Shown: positions 16,306 to 24,701, numbered from the stretch's first letter. The stretch is DNA of 64,000 bases from Leifsonia sp. NPDC080035 (GCF_040050925.1 NZ_CP157390.1:2108001-2172000); one strand, 5' to 3'. The notes: a model not told the origin generated them from the sequence alone. Numbers and translations: made by a program.

Positions 16306-16770
16306 GTGCAGACCTTCCTGCCCTACCCGTCCTTCGCCGAGAGCGTGCGCGTGCTCGATCGCGCCCGGCTGGGCAAGCAGCGGGTGGAAGCCCTCCAGGT
16401 GCTGCGCGCGATCACTGTGCCGGGGTACGGCTGGCGGAACCATCCCGCCGCGAAGATGTGGCGCGGGTACGTCCCCGCCCTCACCGCGTACGCGTTGGCG
16501 AGCGCCGACGCATGGATCGCGCTCGGCCACGCGGACACCGTCCGCCCTCAGGTGCTCGCGTTCGCGCCCGAGGTGGAGGGAATGCGGCAGGAGAAGCTCG
16601 ACCTGCCGCCGTGGATCGGCGACCCGGCGTTCCACCGCAGCCACCGATCGAACCTGATCCGGAAGGATCCCGGGTTCTACGGACCGCTGTTCCCCGGTGT
16701 CCCGGACGACCTTCCCTACATCTGGCCGACTGCGACCCGCGACTCGGACGGGACGCCTCTGATGCCTTGA
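16306..16770 (+). CDS. MSMEG_6728-type protein (pyrimidine-dimer glycosylase-like fold)
   Basis: This 154-aa protein begins MQTFLPYPSFAESVRVLDRARLG (start of the family hallmark LPYPSF...LD..RLGKQRVE) and continues with WRNHPAAKMWRGY and HRSHRSNLIRKDP. This pattern belongs to the MSMEG_6728 family, related to T4 endonuclease V-type pyrimidine dimer glycosylases; whether it cuts DNA is untested. The start is GTG. Its last 55 bases overlap the 3' end of the convergent DUF7882 gene. Confidence 0.85.
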   Translation: MQTFLPYPSFAESVRVLDRARLGKQRVEALQVLRAITVPGYGWRNHPAAKMWRGYVPALTAYALASADAWIALGHADTVRPQVLAFAPEVEGMRQEKLDLPPWIGDPAFHRSHRSNLIRKDPGFYGPLFPGVPDDLPYIWPTATRDSDGTPLMP

Positions 16771-17105
16771 GCGTCGGGGAGCGTGATGTGCGGTGCGTCC
16801 GTCGGTGCGGGGATGTTCTCCTCGCGCTCGACAACGAGTCCGCGCGAGCTGTCCGCCGAGTCGGCGAGCATCGTCAGCCAGTCCCGGTTGAGCGCGGGGG
16901 TGCGTGAGCCGTCGAAGTGGAAGCGCAGGGTGACGGCGGGGTGCAGCCAGATGCTGGTGCGACCGCCGCCCCGCTCGGCGGGGTCCCTCCAGGACATCGC
17001 GAAGCTCTGGCCGTGCCGGAGCTTGTTGACGATGACGATGTGCAGGTGCGCGAGAGTCCGGTCGTCGAACTCGATGTCGTGGTCCTCGTAGGTGAGGTAT
17101 CCCAT
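16716..17105 (-). CDS. DUF7882 family protein
   Basis: This 129-aa protein begins MGYLTYEDHDIEFDDRTLAHL, cut here to the family features: MGYL..., DRTLAHLHIVIVNKLRHGQSF, SWRDP...GGGRTSIWLHP, and LRFHFD. These match the Microbacteriaceae family now named DUF7882, often mislabelled ATP-dependent DNA ligase, although it has no ligase residues. GAGGAGG lies 8 bases before the ATG. The C-terminus (about 30 residues after EREENIPAP) runs into the 3' end of the MSMEG_6728 gene on the other strand. Function is unknown. Confidence 0.8.
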   Translation of the reverse strand: MGYLTYEDHDIEFDDRTLAHLHIVIVNKLRHGQSFAMSWRDPAERGGGRTSIWLHPAVTLRFHFDGSRTPALNRDWLTMLADSADSSRGLVVEREENIPAPTDAPHITLPDAQGIRGVPSESRVAVGQM

Positions 17106-17236
17106 GGTGGTGCCCTCCTCGGTCAGTCCGGAAGGGGGCAAAGAATCGGTTGCCAATCGAGGCTTCACGTCAACCGGAGGGTGTCCATCCAGTGTGACCC
17201 GTTCGGGGCACAATGGCCAGCGGACGGAGGGGATTG

Positions 17237-17383
17237 TCAGGCGTGCAGAATCGACCGGTCGACGACGGCCGGGCCGTCCGTCGCCTCCGCGGCCGCCTCC
17301 GCCTCGGCGCGTTCGAAGTAGACGCCGATCACCTCGGGCGCCAGCTCGTGCGGCAGGACGACGGCGTAGACAGGGACATTCAT
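17237..17383 (-). CDS. Possible 48-aa small protein
   Basis: A short frame encodes MNVPVYAVVLPHELAPEV, then a helix FERAEAEAAAEA and the end VVDRSILHA. The opening strand-turn-helix layout looks like a real small protein. AGGGGG lies 11 bases before the ATG, which is far, and GAGGGG lies only 2 bases before it. I do not recognise a family. It sits alone between DUF7882 and the small gene at 17461; the 131 bases between it and the DUF7882 start hold nothing I can identify. Confidence 0.45.
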   Translation of the reverse strand: MNVPVYAVVLPHELAPEVIGVYFERAEAEAAAEATDGPAVVDRSILHA

Positions 17384-17460
17384 CCCCTCAGCATCCCCCT
17401 GTTTCGGCCGCGCGCACCCTCTTGACGCGGGAGGCGTACGGTGTGCCGCGAGGGGGTCGG

Positions 17461-17658
17461 ATGCGTAGGCGGTTGCTGGTCATCGACGGAGAGCGATTTG
17501 TGCCGCTCGGCGATCTGGATGAATTGAAGCGCCGGATCGTCGCCGCCGCGCATGCCGGGGGCGGGTTCGTCTCGTTCGCCACCGAGGCGAGAGCCGTCGA
17601 GCTCTTCGTCACGCGCGCCCTCTCCATCCGCGTCGAGGATCTCGACGACCCCTCCTGA
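17461..17658 (+). CDS. Small conserved hypothetical protein, 65 aa (paralogue of the gene at 10364)
   Basis: The product reads MRRRLLVIDGERFVPLGD, then DELKRRIVAAAHAGGGFVSF and a closing strand VELFVTRALSIRVEDL. The same pattern (DG-x-x-(F/Y)-x-L/P, D-x-L-(R/K)-R-R-I, GG-x-(F/Y)-V) recurs in the 102-aa product at 10364-10672. GGGGG lies 5 bases before the ATG. A beta-alpha-beta fold of this size could be a nucleic-acid or protein-interaction module, but I cannot assign a function. It has no operon partner. Confidence 0.65.
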   Translation: MRRRLLVIDGERFVPLGDLDELKRRIVAAAHAGGGFVSFATEARAVELFVTRALSIRVEDLDDPS

Positions 17659-17710
17659 TCCGCGTCGTCCTTCTCTGCTCTCCGGCGGGGCCTGAGTTCT
17701 GCGCGCTCGT

Positions 17711-17739
17711 TTGCGACATAACCGATTATCGATTATGGT
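17711..17739 (+). promoter_or_regulatory. Promoter of the sugar-uptake operon with overlapping operator
   Basis: TTGCGA (17711-17716), 17 bases and TATGGT (17734-17739) form a promoter 45 bases before the binding-protein gene. The spacer and -10 contain CCGATTATCGATTATG (17722-17737), a tandem CGATTAT repeat centred on ATCGAT. The same 16-mer stands before the SGNH gene and a shorter version before the beta-helix gene. Its position fits repression, probably by the GntR protein at 25522-26223. Confidence 0.7.
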
Positions 17740-17783
17740 GTGAGACGCGTGCCACGGAGGCCGCGCACAGGAGAGGATCAACG

Positions 17784-19046
17784 ATGATCGGAAGACGACG
17801 AATCATGATCGCGGTCGGCGCCCTCGCCACCGTCGGTCTCGCGCTGAGCGGCTGCGCCGCCGGTGGTTCCGACGCGGGAGGCGGCAAGACGAAGGTCAGC
17901 CTCCTCGTCAACGTCACGCCCAACCTGACCGAGGAGTGGTGGAACTCCCTCGTCGCGCCGTTCGAGAAGGCGCACCCCGACATCGACGTCGTCATCCAGA
18001 ACCCGGGCGCGGAGGGCGTCGCCGCCGCCGTCCCGCGGCTGCTCGCCGCCGGTGACGCGCCGGACGTCGTCGAGTCGCTCCCGCCGACGACCACGCTCGC
18101 GCCCGAACTCCTCGACCTCTCGAAGTACGACTGGGCGTCGAAGGGCCCGCTCGCCGACCAGTACACGATCGACGGCAAGAACTACATGGCGGGCATCGGC
18201 ATGCAGCTGCAGAGCCTCTGGTTCTACAACAAGGACGCGTTCGCTGCCGCGGGCATCGCCGAGACGCCCACGACCGTGGAGGAGTTCTCCGACGACCTCG
18301 CCAAGCTGAAGAAGGCCGGCTGGACGCCGATCCAGACCGGCGGCGACTGGATGTCCAGCTACGCCCTGCAGACCGTCGGCCTGCCCAGCGTGATCGCTGA
18401 GCACCCGGACTGGTACGCCAAGATGACCAAGGGCTCCCTCACGTTCAGCAAGACCTACGGCGACGCGGTCGACACCTATGCCGACTGGATCGCCAAGGGC
18501 TATGTGAACGACGACGCCCTCGGCATCAAGTACCCGGACGCCGAGCAGAACTTCCTGGCGGGCAAGTCCGCGCTCTACCCGATGGGCAGCTGGTTCGTGG
18601 CGAGCGAGGCCGCGGCCAAGGACCCGGCGAAGATCGGCGTGTTCCGCGCCCCCGCCTTCGACGGCGTCGACAAGCCGGCGATGGGCGCGAACATCGCCAG
18701 CCCCTACGTGATCATGCGGGACGCCAAGCACGTGGATGCGGCGGCGAAGCTCGTCGAGTACCTCGTCACCGACAAGGCGGCCATCCTCGACCAGCTGAAG
18801 GTCGACGGCAACTACCGGGCCGGCTACGAGTACGACATGGACGACCTCGGCAAGGAGCTGCTGAAGATCGTCGCCGACACCCCGGACGCCTCCTACACGC
18901 CGACCGGCCAGGGCTACGGCCAGCGCACCCTCCCCGACGGCTACTCGACCGAGATCAACGCCCAGACGCAGGCGCTGCTCGGCGGGACCTCGGCGGCGGA
19001 CGTGAACAAGGCGATGGACGCCTGGTTCTCCGCCAACACGAAGTAG
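17784..19046 (+). CDS. Carbohydrate ABC transporter substrate-binding lipoprotein
   Basis: This 420-aa extracellular solute-binding protein (family 1) has a lipoprotein signal: a basic start (MIGRRR), a hydrophobic core and lipobox LSGC with C24 as the lipid-anchored residue. The mature part has the two-lobe pattern, with a KTKVSLLVNV first strand and an IGVFRAPAF hinge segment. It captures a sugar or oligosaccharide outside the membrane and delivers it to the two permeases downstream. The sugar is not predictable from sequence. An intercistronic hairpin after the gene probably raises its level over the permeases. Transcription is likely repressed through the operator at 17722-17737. Confidence 0.92.
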   Translation: MIGRRRIMIAVGALATVGLALSGCAAGGSDAGGGKTKVSLLVNVTPNLTEEWWNSLVAPFEKAHPDIDVVIQNPGAEGVAAAVPRLLAAGDAPDVVESLPPTTTLAPELLDLSKYDWASKGPLADQYTIDGKNYMAGIGMQLQSLWFYNKDAFAAAGIAETPTTVEEFSDDLAKLKKAGWTPIQTGGDWMSSYALQTVGLPSVIAEHPDWYAKMTKGSLTFSKTYGDAVDTYADWIAKGYVNDDALGIKYPDAEQNFLAGKSALYPMGSWFVASEAAAKDPAKIGVFRAPAFDGVDKPAMGANIASPYVIMRDAKHVDAAAKLVEYLVTDKAAILDQLKVDGNYRAGYEYDMDDLGKELLKIVADTPDASYTPTGQGYGQRTLPDGYSTEINAQTQALLGGTSAADVNKAMDAWFSANTK

Positions 19047-19051
19047 CGCGA

Positions 19052-19080
19052 CGGCCGCGGCGGGCCTCCCGCCGCGGCCG
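19052..19080 (+). terminator. Intercistronic hairpin after the binding-protein gene
   Basis: CGGCCGCGGCGGG and its complement CCCGCCGCGGCCG form a perfect 13-base stem with a 3-base loop, 5 bases after the stop. It has no U-tract. Such structures between binding-protein and permease genes usually act as partial terminators or block 3' decay. Confidence 0.6.
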
Positions 19081-19128
19081 CCGCGTCCCCGGTCCGCACC
19101 CGTCAGAGCCCTCAACGGAAGTCTTGCC

Positions 19129-20082
19129 ATGATGATCGACAACACGGTGTCCCGTCCCGTCGGCGCTCCCGTCGCCGACGCCGAACGGCGCAGGCGCCGA
19201 CGACGTGCGAGCGTCGGCGACCGGCTGGCCGGGCTGGTCATGGCGGGACCGGCGGTAATCGTCTTCATCGCCATGTTCATCGTCCCGATGATCCTGGCGT
19301 TCGTGCTCAGCCTGACCGACTGGAACGGCTACAGCCTGCGCTTCGACTTCATCGGCTTCGAGAACTACCGGTTCGCGTTCCGGAACCCGCGCACCATCGA
19401 CGCGGTCGTCTACACCGGCGTGATCGCGGTGGTGGGCACCATCCTCTGCAACGGCATCGGCCTCGCCCTCGCCGCGCTGATCTCGGGCGCGGGCCGTGCG
19501 AACACGGTGCTGCGGACGATCTTCTTCTACCCGTACATCATCAGCGCGCTGATCATCGGCTTCCTCTGGTCGGCGCTGCTGTCCCCGCACGGCGCCGTGA
19601 ACGGACTCCTCGGCGCGTTCGGGATCGGCCCGGTCCCGTTCCTCACCGACGTCACGTTCGCCAAGGCGACGGTGATCCTCACGATCGTGTGGGCGCACTT
19701 CGGCTTCAACATGATCCTCTACATCGCCGGCATCAAGTCGGTGCCGAGCGAGTACTACGAGGCGGCCACCGTCGACGGCGCCGGCCGCTGGCAGCAGTTC
19801 CGCAGCATCACCGTTCCGATGATCGCGCCGGTGGTGACGGTGAACCTGGTGCTCACGCTGGTCGGCCTGCTGAAGGTCTACGACGTCGTGCTCGCGCTGA
19901 CCGACGGCGGGCCGGCCGGATCGACGCAGACGATCGTCTACCAGATCCTCAAGGACTCCTTCGCGCAGTCGAAGCTCGGCCTCGGCGCCGCCCAGTCCGT
20001 GGTGCTGCTGATCGTCACCGCGGCGATCGGGCTCGCCGTCACATTCGCCCGCAGGGGCGCAGAGCGGAAGGTGACCGACTGA
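19129..20082 (+). CDS. Sugar ABC transporter permease (MalF/UgpA-like)
   Basis: This 317-aa inner-membrane permease has six predicted helices after a basic N-terminal tail (RRRRRRASVGDRLAG). The EAA loop that contacts the ATPase is EYYEAATVDGAGRWQQF. It forms a heterodimer with the permease encoded next. The stop and the next start overlap as TGATG, so the two are translationally coupled. No ABC ATPase gene is in the locus; in many actinobacteria one shared MsiK-type ATPase serves several such importers. ATG at 19129 is used; an adjacent ATG at 19132 is equally possible. Confidence 0.92.
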   Translation: MMIDNTVSRPVGAPVADAERRRRRRRASVGDRLAGLVMAGPAVIVFIAMFIVPMILAFVLSLTDWNGYSLRFDFIGFENYRFAFRNPRTIDAVVYTGVIAVVGTILCNGIGLALAALISGAGRANTVLRTIFFYPYIISALIIGFLWSALLSPHGAVNGLLGAFGIGPVPFLTDVTFAKATVILTIVWAHFGFNMILYIAGIKSVPSEYYEAATVDGAGRWQQFRSITVPMIAPVVTVNLVLTLVGLLKVYDVVLALTDGGPAGSTQTIVYQILKDSFAQSKLGLGAAQSVVLLIVTAAIGLAVTFARRGAERKVTD

Positions 20083-21035
20083 TGACGACATCCCTTCAGG
20101 ACACGCCGAACCTCGGCGCGGAGGCGCTGCTCGCCGACCCGCTCGACGACCGTCGGCGTCCGTCCCGTCGTCGCCGGAGCGGCGGCCCGGCCCGGGGCGG
20201 TCGCTCGCCCCTGGCGGCGACGGTGCGCTGGATCGTGCTCGGCGCGATCTCCGTCGTCATGCTGGTGCCGCTGTACGTGCTGGTGATCAGCGCGTTCAAG
20301 CCGCAGGACGAGATCATCCGGCATCCGCTGGAGATCTCGGCGGGCTCGTTCACGTTCGAGTTCCTGTGGAACGCGATCACCAGCTCCAAGTTCAACGTGA
20401 TCGCGGCCTACGGGATCACGCTGCTGTTCGTCGCGCTGGTCAACCTGTTCTGCATCCTGCTGTCGGCGCCGGTCGCGTACGTCATCGCCCGCGGCCGCAA
20501 GAAGTGGCACATGGCGCTGCTGCTCCTGTTCGTGTCCGGGCTCTTCATCCCCGGGCAGGTCACGCTGATCCCCGTCGTGTTCGTGCTGCGGGTGCTGGGG
20601 CTGATCAACACCATCCCTGGCTTCATCCTGTTCGAGACGGCGGCGACGCTGCCGGTGACGATCTTCCTGTTCAGCGCGTATCTGCGCACGGTCCCGCGCG
20701 ACATCGACGAGGCCGCAGCGCTGGACGGCGCGGGCCGCATCCGGATCTTCTGGTCCTGCGTGTTCCCGATCATGCGGCCGGTGGTCGCCACGGTCGTCGT
20801 GCTCAACTCCATCGGCGTCTGGAACGACTTCGTGAGCCCGCAGATCATCCTGGGGCCCGGCTCCGGGATCTACACGGTGACGACGGGCGTCTACGCAGCG
20901 GTCGGCGAGTTCTCGACCGACTACACGGTCGTCTTCCCGACCCTGCTGCTGGCGATCGCGCCGATCGTCATCTTCTTCATCATCATGCAACGGCACATCA
21001 TCGGCGGCCTGGTCGCCGGGGCGACGAAGGGCTGA
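20082..21035 (+). CDS. Sugar ABC transporter permease (MalG/UgpE-like)
   Basis: This 317-aa permease has a long cytoplasmic tail rich in arginine (RRRPSRRRRSGG), then six predicted helices. Its EAA loop is DIDEAAALDGAGRIRIF. It completes the importer formed with the preceding permease and binding protein. The ATG overlaps the stop of the upstream gene. Frames on the other strand here are shadows. Confidence 0.92.
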   Translation: MTTSLQDTPNLGAEALLADPLDDRRRPSRRRRSGGPARGGRSPLAATVRWIVLGAISVVMLVPLYVLVISAFKPQDEIIRHPLEISAGSFTFEFLWNAITSSKFNVIAAYGITLLFVALVNLFCILLSAPVAYVIARGRKKWHMALLLLFVSGLFIPGQVTLIPVVFVLRVLGLINTIPGFILFETAATLPVTIFLFSAYLRTVPRDIDEAAALDGAGRIRIFWSCVFPIMRPVVATVVVLNSIGVWNDFVSPQIILGPGSGIYTVTTGVYAAVGEFSTDYTVVFPTLLLAIAPIVIFFIIMQRHIIGGLVAGATKG

Positions 21036-21040
21036 GGACC

Positions 21041-22978
21041 GTGGAGACGATCACCGGGGTGCCCGCGAGCACGATCCCCGCCTGGGCGGTGCTGCAGCGC
21101 AGGCTGTTCGACGACATCGAGGACGCCTGGCGGCTCTTCGCCGCTCGTTACACCCACGAGGACGGCGGCGTGCGCTTCCCCGCGGTCTTCACCGACCGCG
21201 ACGGCGTCGACGACCTCTACGAGCCGTTCTTCAACTGGCCAGCGTTCTACCTGCTCGGCGGCAGCGACGAGGTGCTCGCCGCGGCCAAGCGGCACTGGAA
21301 CGGCGTGACCGCGCAGCTGACCGCGGCGGGGATGCTCACCGACGAGTACGAGAACGGCTACGACTGGTTCCATCAGGGGGAGTCGCTGCTGTTCTTCTAC
21401 GGCATCTGCGCCGCGGATCCCGGCGACCCGCACTTCGCCGCGCGGGCGCGCCGGTTCGCGGAGCTCTACACCGACCCGGCGGCCGGAAACTACGACCCGG
21501 AGCACAACATCGTCCGCGCCCCGCACAACGGGGCGCTCGGCCCGCGGCCGGGTCTGAACGACGTCGTCCAGCCATACTCCGCCGACCTCGCCGAGATGGA
21601 GCGCTACGGCCTGCCGCTGGAGTACGTGGACGGCATCGAGCGCTGGAGCGACCTGGCCGATCCCGCCCGCGCCCGCGCGATGGGGGAGGCGATGCAGCGC
21701 GCCGCCACCGGCGACGTCGTCGTCAACCTGGCGGCGACCAGCCTCGTGGCCAACCGCTGGCTGTACGACGGCGACCCGGCGTCCGCCGACTGGATCGAGC
21801 GCTACGTCGGGGGATGGGCGCAGCGGGCGCGCGCGAACGGCGGGCTCGTGCCCGACAGCGTCGCGCCGGACGGCACGGTCGGCGGCCTGCACGACGGCCG
21901 CTGGTTCGGCGGCCACTACGGCTGGACGTGGCCGCACGGCCTGCCGTCGGTCGGCATGGCCACCGTCGTCTCCGGGCTGAACGCTGCGCTCGTCACCGGC
22001 GACGACGCCCACCTGGACACGGCGCGGGCGGTGCTCGACGCGGTGCTCGCGGAGGCGATCGTCGCCCCCGTCGCCGACACGCCGTACAGCCTCCGCGGCG
22101 GCTGGCTGGCCCGGCTCGGGAAGGACGCCGAGAAGCCGGGGATGCTGGTCCCGCACCGCTTCGGCCGCGACGGCTGGTTCGACTACGCGCCGATGCCGCT
22201 CGAGCTGCCGACCTGGCTGTGGTGGTGGTCGCGCGGCGACGCCGACCGCGAGCGGCTGCGGATCGTCAGGGATGGCCTGCCGGCGACGGACGAACCCGTG
22301 AAGCCGTTCCGCGACAAGGCGGAGGCGGGGCACGAGGCGCCCTGGCTCGACTTTCTGGACGGCCGCCTCCCCGACTACCCGGAGCTGGCGCTCTCGATGG
22401 CGCTCGGGCAGGTGGCGCGACGCGTTGCGATGATCGACGCCGACGACAGCGACCCATCGACCGTGCACCTGCACTTCTGGCAGCGGGTGAACCCGGTGGT
22501 CACCGAGGTGCTCACCCAGCTGGTGTCCGGGGCTCCGCAGGTGCTGTACAACGGCGGCCTGCCGTTCGCCGCCGTCGAGTACGAGGACGCGGACCGGGGG
22601 CGGCCGGGGCTGCCGGCCGACGTCGCCGCTCTCGTGACCGTCCTCGACCGCGACCGGATCGAGCTGCAGCTCGTGAACGTCTCGCCGCGGCATGCGAGGC
22701 GGGTCGTGGTGCGCCCCTCGCGCTTCGGTCGCGCGCGGCTCACCGCCGTGGGGTTCGGAACCGCCGACGGCGCCGACTACCCAGGACCGACCACCGCATA
22801 CGCCGCGGTGGCCGGACGCCAGGGCCACGCGCTCGTGGACACCGACGCCAACGGCGTCGAGGTGCTCCTGCCCCCCGCGCACCGCATCGACCTCGTGCTC
22901 GTCACCGCACCCGCAGACGCGCCGGCCCACCATCGTGGCGCGCCGGCCATCGCCCAGACCGCCGACTCGAAGGAGTGA
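21041..22978 (+). CDS. Unassigned 645-aa protein, probable alpha/alpha-toroid carbohydrate enzyme
   Basis: I do not recognise a named family. The GTG at 21041 lies five bases after the permease stop. There is no signal peptide, so the protein is cytoplasmic. The first about 480 residues are helical with repeated aromatic and acidic motifs (EPFFNWPAFYLLGG, NGYDWFHQGESLLFFYG, HYGWTWPHGLPSVGM, HRFGRDGWFDYAPMPLELPTWL split over helices), as in six-hairpin glycosidase-like toroids. The last about 150 residues look beta-rich (IELQLVNVSPRHARRVVVR), like the C-terminal sandwich of glycoside hydrolases or lyases. Context suggests it acts on an imported oligosaccharide before the RraA-like and dehydrogenase/lactonase steps. 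Catalytic residues cannot be named. Confidence 0.6.
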   Translation: METITGVPASTIPAWAVLQRRLFDDIEDAWRLFAARYTHEDGGVRFPAVFTDRDGVDDLYEPFFNWPAFYLLGGSDEVLAAAKRHWNGVTAQLTAAGMLTDEYENGYDWFHQGESLLFFYGICAADPGDPHFAARARRFAELYTDPAAGNYDPEHNIVRAPHNGALGPRPGLNDVVQPYSADLAEMERYGLPLEYVDGIERWSDLADPARARAMGEAMQRAATGDVVVNLAATSLVANRWLYDGDPASADWIERYVGGWAQRARANGGLVPDSVAPDGTVGGLHDGRWFGGHYGWTWPHGLPSVGMATVVSGLNAALVTGDDAHLDTARAVLDAVLAEAIVAPVADTPYSLRGGWLARLGKDAEKPGMLVPHRFGRDGWFDYAPMPLELPTWLWWWSRGDADRERLRIVRDGLPATDEPVKPFRDKAEAGHEAPWLDFLDGRLPDYPELALSMALGQVARRVAMIDADDSDPSTVHLHFWQRVNPVVTEVLTQLVSGAPQVLYNGGLPFAAVEYEDADRGRPGLPADVAALVTVLDRDRIELQLVNVSPRHARRVVVRPSRFGRARLTAVGFGTADGADYPGPTTAYAAVAGRQGHALVDTDANGVEVLLPPAHRIDLVLVTAPADAPAHHRGAPAIAQTADSKE

Positions 22979-22980
22979 CC

Positions 22981-23772
22981 ATGACCGACGCCGCAGGCGC
23001 CCTCCCGCATCCCGATTTCGCCCTGCCCGTGCGCGGGGACGCGTACCGCCGGGCCGACCCGGACACGATCGCGGGCCTCGACACCGTGTCGTCCGCCACC
23101 GCGTGCGCCAAGCTGCACGGGATGGGCATCAGCCGCTCCTACGTCGACGGTCCTGTCCCGCTCACGCCGGGCCAGCGCATCGTCGGCTCCGCCATCACCC
23201 TGCAGTTCATGCCGCAGCGCGAGGACCTCGCCTCCGGGCTCGGCCAGGAGTACGTCGAGCGGCACACCGCGCTCTGGGCGGTGCTCGAGCAGGTGCAGCC
23301 GGGCGACGTCCTCGTCGTGCAGGCGTACGGCAGCCGGTTCTCCGGCTGCATCGGCGACATCCTCGCGCGCTATTTCAAGCGCAAGGGCGGCGTCGGGATC
23401 GTCGTCGACGGCCGGATCCGCGACGCCGGCCGCATCCGCGAGCTCGGCCTCCCGGTGTGGTCGACGGGCACGACGCCGCACTACGCGTCGCAGACAGAGC
23501 TGTTCCCGTGGGGCTACGACGTGCCGGTCGCCGTCGGCGGCGCGCTCTGCATGCCAGGGGACGTCGTCATCGCTGACGACGACGGCCCGGTGATCGTGCC
23601 GCAGGCCATGAGCGGCCAGGTGATCGAGGCGGCACGCGACCACGAGGACTGGGAGACGTTCAGCAGGCACCGTCTCGACGGCGGCGCGCGGCTGAGCGAC
23701 TACTACCCGCTGACCCCGGACACGCGAGAGGAGTACGAGGCGTGGCGTTCCGCGCAGGCCTTCGCCCTCTGA
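22981..23772 (+). CDS. RraA-like aldolase family protein
   Basis: This 263-aa protein belongs to the RraA/HMG aldolase family, which includes 4-hydroxy-4-methyl-2-oxoglutarate aldolases and related 2-oxo-acid lyases. The active-site pattern G-D-x20-R-D is visible as IGDIL...RIRD, and ADDDGPVIVP completes the pocket. The RNase-E inhibitor role of E. coli RraA should not be assumed. Beside an aldo/keto reductase and lactonase-like protein it may cleave a 2-keto-3-deoxy sugar acid; that is an inference. It begins 2 bases after the preceding stop. Confidence 0.82.
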   Translation: MTDAAGALPHPDFALPVRGDAYRRADPDTIAGLDTVSSATACAKLHGMGISRSYVDGPVPLTPGQRIVGSAITLQFMPQREDLASGLGQEYVERHTALWAVLEQVQPGDVLVVQAYGSRFSGCIGDILARYFKRKGGVGIVVDGRIRDAGRIRELGLPVWSTGTTPHYASQTELFPWGYDVPVAVGGALCMPGDVVIADDDGPVIVPQAMSGQVIEAARDHEDWETFSRHRLDGGARLSDYYPLTPDTREEYEAWRSAQAFAL

Positions 23773-24701
23773 CCGCGACCCCCGGCGTGTCCGTAGCGTT
23801 CGGGCTCGGCTGCGCCCCGATCGGCAACCTGTACCGGGCGGTGGCGGACGCGGACGCTGACGCCACCGTCACGGCAGCGCTGGAGCGCGGAATCCGCTTC
23901 TTCGACACGGCGCCGCACTACGGCGCCGGCGCGAGCGAGCGCCGGCTCGGCCGGGCGCTCGCCGGTGTCGACCGCGACAGCGTCGTGATCGCGACCAAGG
24001 TCGGCCGGCGCATCGTCGATGCCGCAGGGGAGGACGTCCCGGTCGGCGGCATCGGACGGGACACCGTCGGCGACCTGACCGCCGACGGTGTCCTTCGCAG
24101 CGTCGAGGGCAGCCTGCTCCGGCTCGGAACCGACCGGATCGACCTGCTCCACCTTCACGATCCGGCCGACGTGGATGCGGCGCTGCGCGATGCGCTCCCC
24201 GCACTGCTGCGGCTGCGCGAGGAGGGGGTCGTGCGTGCGGTCGGCGTCGGTATGGTGTGGCCTGAGCCGCTGACCCGGTTCGTCCGCGAGGCCGATCTCG
24301 ACGTGGTGATGATCGCGGGCAGGACCACCCTGCTCGACCGCACGGCCGAGGCCGAGCTACTGCCCGCGGCGGTCTCGCGTGGAATCGGTGTGATCGCGGC
24401 CGGCGTCTACAACTCGGGCATCCTCGCCGACCCGGTCGGCTCGCCCTACTTCGACTACCGGGAGGCCGCCCCCGGGCTGCGCGCCACGGCGCTGCGGCTG
24501 CGTGAGCTCTGCCTCGCCCGCGGCGTCGAGCTGCCGACCGTCGCCGCGCGCTACCCGCTGCGCCGGGAGCCGGTGGAGGCCGTCGTCGTCGGCGCGCGGA
24601 CCCCGGAGGAGGTGGCGGCGTTCGCGGACGCGGAGCACGCGCGCATCCCCGACGAGCTCTGGGACGAGCTGGAGGACGCGGTCGCCCGGGTGCCGGGATG
24701 A
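23742..24701 (+). CDS. Aldo/keto reductase, possible aldose 1-dehydrogenase
   Basis: This 319-aa TIM-barrel oxidoreductase keeps the AKR catalytic tetrad: D and Y in FFDTAPHYGAG, K in IATKVGRR and H in LLHLHDP. The family branch resembles D-threo-aldose 1-dehydrogenase (L-fucose dehydrogenase) and pyridoxal 4-dehydrogenase, which oxidise rather than reduce. Paired with the lactonase-like amidohydrolase it could oxidise a sugar to its lactone. The GTG at 23742 has AGAGGAG 8 bases upstream and overlaps the RraA-like gene by 31 bases. Confidence 0.82.
   Translation: MAFRAGLRPLTATPGVSVAFGLGCAPIGNLYRAVADADADATVTAALERGIRFFDTAPHYGAGASERRLGRALAGVDRDSVVIATKVGRRIVDAAGEDVPVGGIGRDTVGDLTADGVLRSVEGSLLRLGTDRIDLLHLHDPADVDAALRDALPALLRLREEGVVRAVGVGMVWPEPLTRFVREADLDVVMIAGRTTLLDRTAEAELLPAAVSRGIGVIAAGVYNSGILADPVGSPYFDYREAAPGLRATALRLRELCLARGVELPTVAARYPLRREPVEAVVVGARTPEEVAAFADAEHARIPDELWDELEDAVARVPG

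Noticed and set aside
20037..20043. CGTCACA in the first permease gene as an ECF41 promoter
   Set aside because: It is intragenic and the -10 position reads CAGA.
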